Made by a program: the position numbers and the translations under genes. A DNA stretch of 43,939 nucleotides. Source: JAYRWN01 sp041917975. GTDB taxonomy: Bacteria > Bacteroidota > Bacteroidia > Chitinophagales > Saprospiraceae. The first letter of the stretch is position 1. Each line of letters opens with the position of its first letter. A model generated the notes under the pieces. That model was not told where the DNA came from. It did not search any database and was given only the letters and a program-made list of their open reading frames with translations. Shown here piece by piece: positions 43,464 through 43,939 of the stretch. The stretch covers positions 1 to 43,939 of the forward strand of contig JAYRWN010000362.1 in the NCBI GenBank assembly GCA_041917975.1, written 5' to 3'.

Positions 43464-43939
43464 ATGGGTGTATTAAAATCCATGAGCAGAATACTAAAGG
43501 GATTCTTATGGACCCTGGGGATACTAATAGGTTTAGCTTTCTTTTTGCCGCTTATCTTTAAGAATAAACTGGTCAGTCTGGCGAAAAAAACAATTAACGA
43601 AAATCTGGCGGCCCGGGTGGACTTCCAGGACCCTTCCCTGACCATCTTGAGCTCTTTCCCATACGTCAGGCTGGGTCTGGATGAAGTTCTTATTACAGGA
43701 ATAGACACCTTTGCCCGGGATACGCTGTTTTACAGCCCGGAGGTGGATCTTTCCGCTAGTCTGAAGGTGCTGTGGAAAAAAAATGAGCCGGTAACGTTAA
43801 GACGGATCGAACTTGTTCAGCCCTATGTAAATCTGATCACTTTGGCCAATGGCTCCACCAACTTTAACCTCCTGGAAACTGCAGAAGCTGGAACTTCTGA
43901 AGAGTCCGCAGGCACCCAGTTCAAATTAGATAAAATCAC
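43464..43939 (+). CDS. AsmA-like family protein, N-terminal part (runs off window)
   Basis: The first 158 residues of a plus-strand gene. One hydrophobic anchor (GFLWTLGILIGLAFFLPLIF, 20) is followed by the AsmA pattern: LVSLAKKTINENLAARVDF, a segment like SFPYVRLGLDEVLITG, and then VTLRRIELVQPYVNLIT with NGSTNFNLLE. AsmA/YhdP/TamB-type proteins are inner-membrane-anchored, cross the periplasm, and are linked to lipid traffic to the outer membrane. Usual Bacteroidota members exceed 800 residues, so most of the gene is missing. ATG 43464 is used; ATG 43482 is six codons later and also possible. It lies 141 bases after the GMC gene. Confidence 0.85.
   Translation, partial: MGVLKSMSRILKGFLWTLGILIGLAFFLPLIFKNKLVSLAKKTINENLAARVDFQDPSLTILSSFPYVRLGLDEVLITGIDTFARDTLFYSPEVDLSASLKVLWKKNEPVTLRRIELVQPYVNLITLANGSTNFNLLETAEAGTSEESAGTQFKLDKI

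Overview
The window looks like a chromosomal segment of a Bacteroidota bacterium, probably near Saprospiria/Cytophagia; the rank is inferred from style, not proven. Signs are a TonB-dependent receptor, many exported enzymes with Tat-like or lipoprotein signals, a LytS/LytTR pair, a 7TMR-DISM hybrid kinase, DUF1593, DUF3500 and DUF4625 proteins, poor Shine-Dalgarno sites, and promoters of the Bacteroidota type (TTG, then TAnnTTTG). I see no rRNA, tRNA, CRISPR array, insertion sequence or phage gene.

Layout. 1-2088 (minus): an ADP-forming acyl-CoA synthetase broken by one in-frame stop and cut by the window edge. 2627-6467: housekeeping genes (class V aminotransferase, YqgE, FabD, FolE). 6559-12880: signalling block, with a 7TM hybrid kinase fused to a class III cyclase, divergent from a LytS kinase and LytTR regulator, followed by a fructosamine-kinase-like gene that lacks a normal start codon. 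13071-18972: a tight four-gene plus-strand operon of exported enzymes (SelA/DgaE-like PLP enzyme, two paralogous cog3964-type amidohydrolases, a sorbosone-dehydrogenase-like propeller with cytochrome c). 19076-27898: DUF302 protein, CocE/NonD hydrolase, GH78-like glycosidase, MFS transporter, exported mannonate-dehydratase-like enzyme, DUF3500 protein. 28016-29888: three small AT-rich genes (Cys-motif membrane protein, DUF4625-like lipoprotein, DJ-1/PfpI lipoprotein). 30066-32412: DUF1593 protein and a beta-barrel protein. 41677-32430 (minus): a five-gene operon of S10 carboxypeptidase, TIM-barrel sugar isomerase/epimerase, Asp-box propeller protein, serine hydrolase and TonB receptor. 41760-43322: a GMC oxidoreductase, then the start of an AsmA-like gene that runs off the end.

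How it may work together. The main hypothesis is that 13071-18972, with the MFS transporter (24000) and the ManD-like enzyme (26810), forms an extracytoplasmic route that oxidises a sugar or amino sugar, removes an acyl group, eliminates ammonia or water, and imports a 2-keto-3-deoxy acid. The parts are visible in sequence; the substrate and the order of steps are inference. Two genes (the acyl-CoA synthetase and the fructosamine kinase) each carry one disabling base change in an otherwise intact frame, which means either real decay or consensus errors in the assembly.
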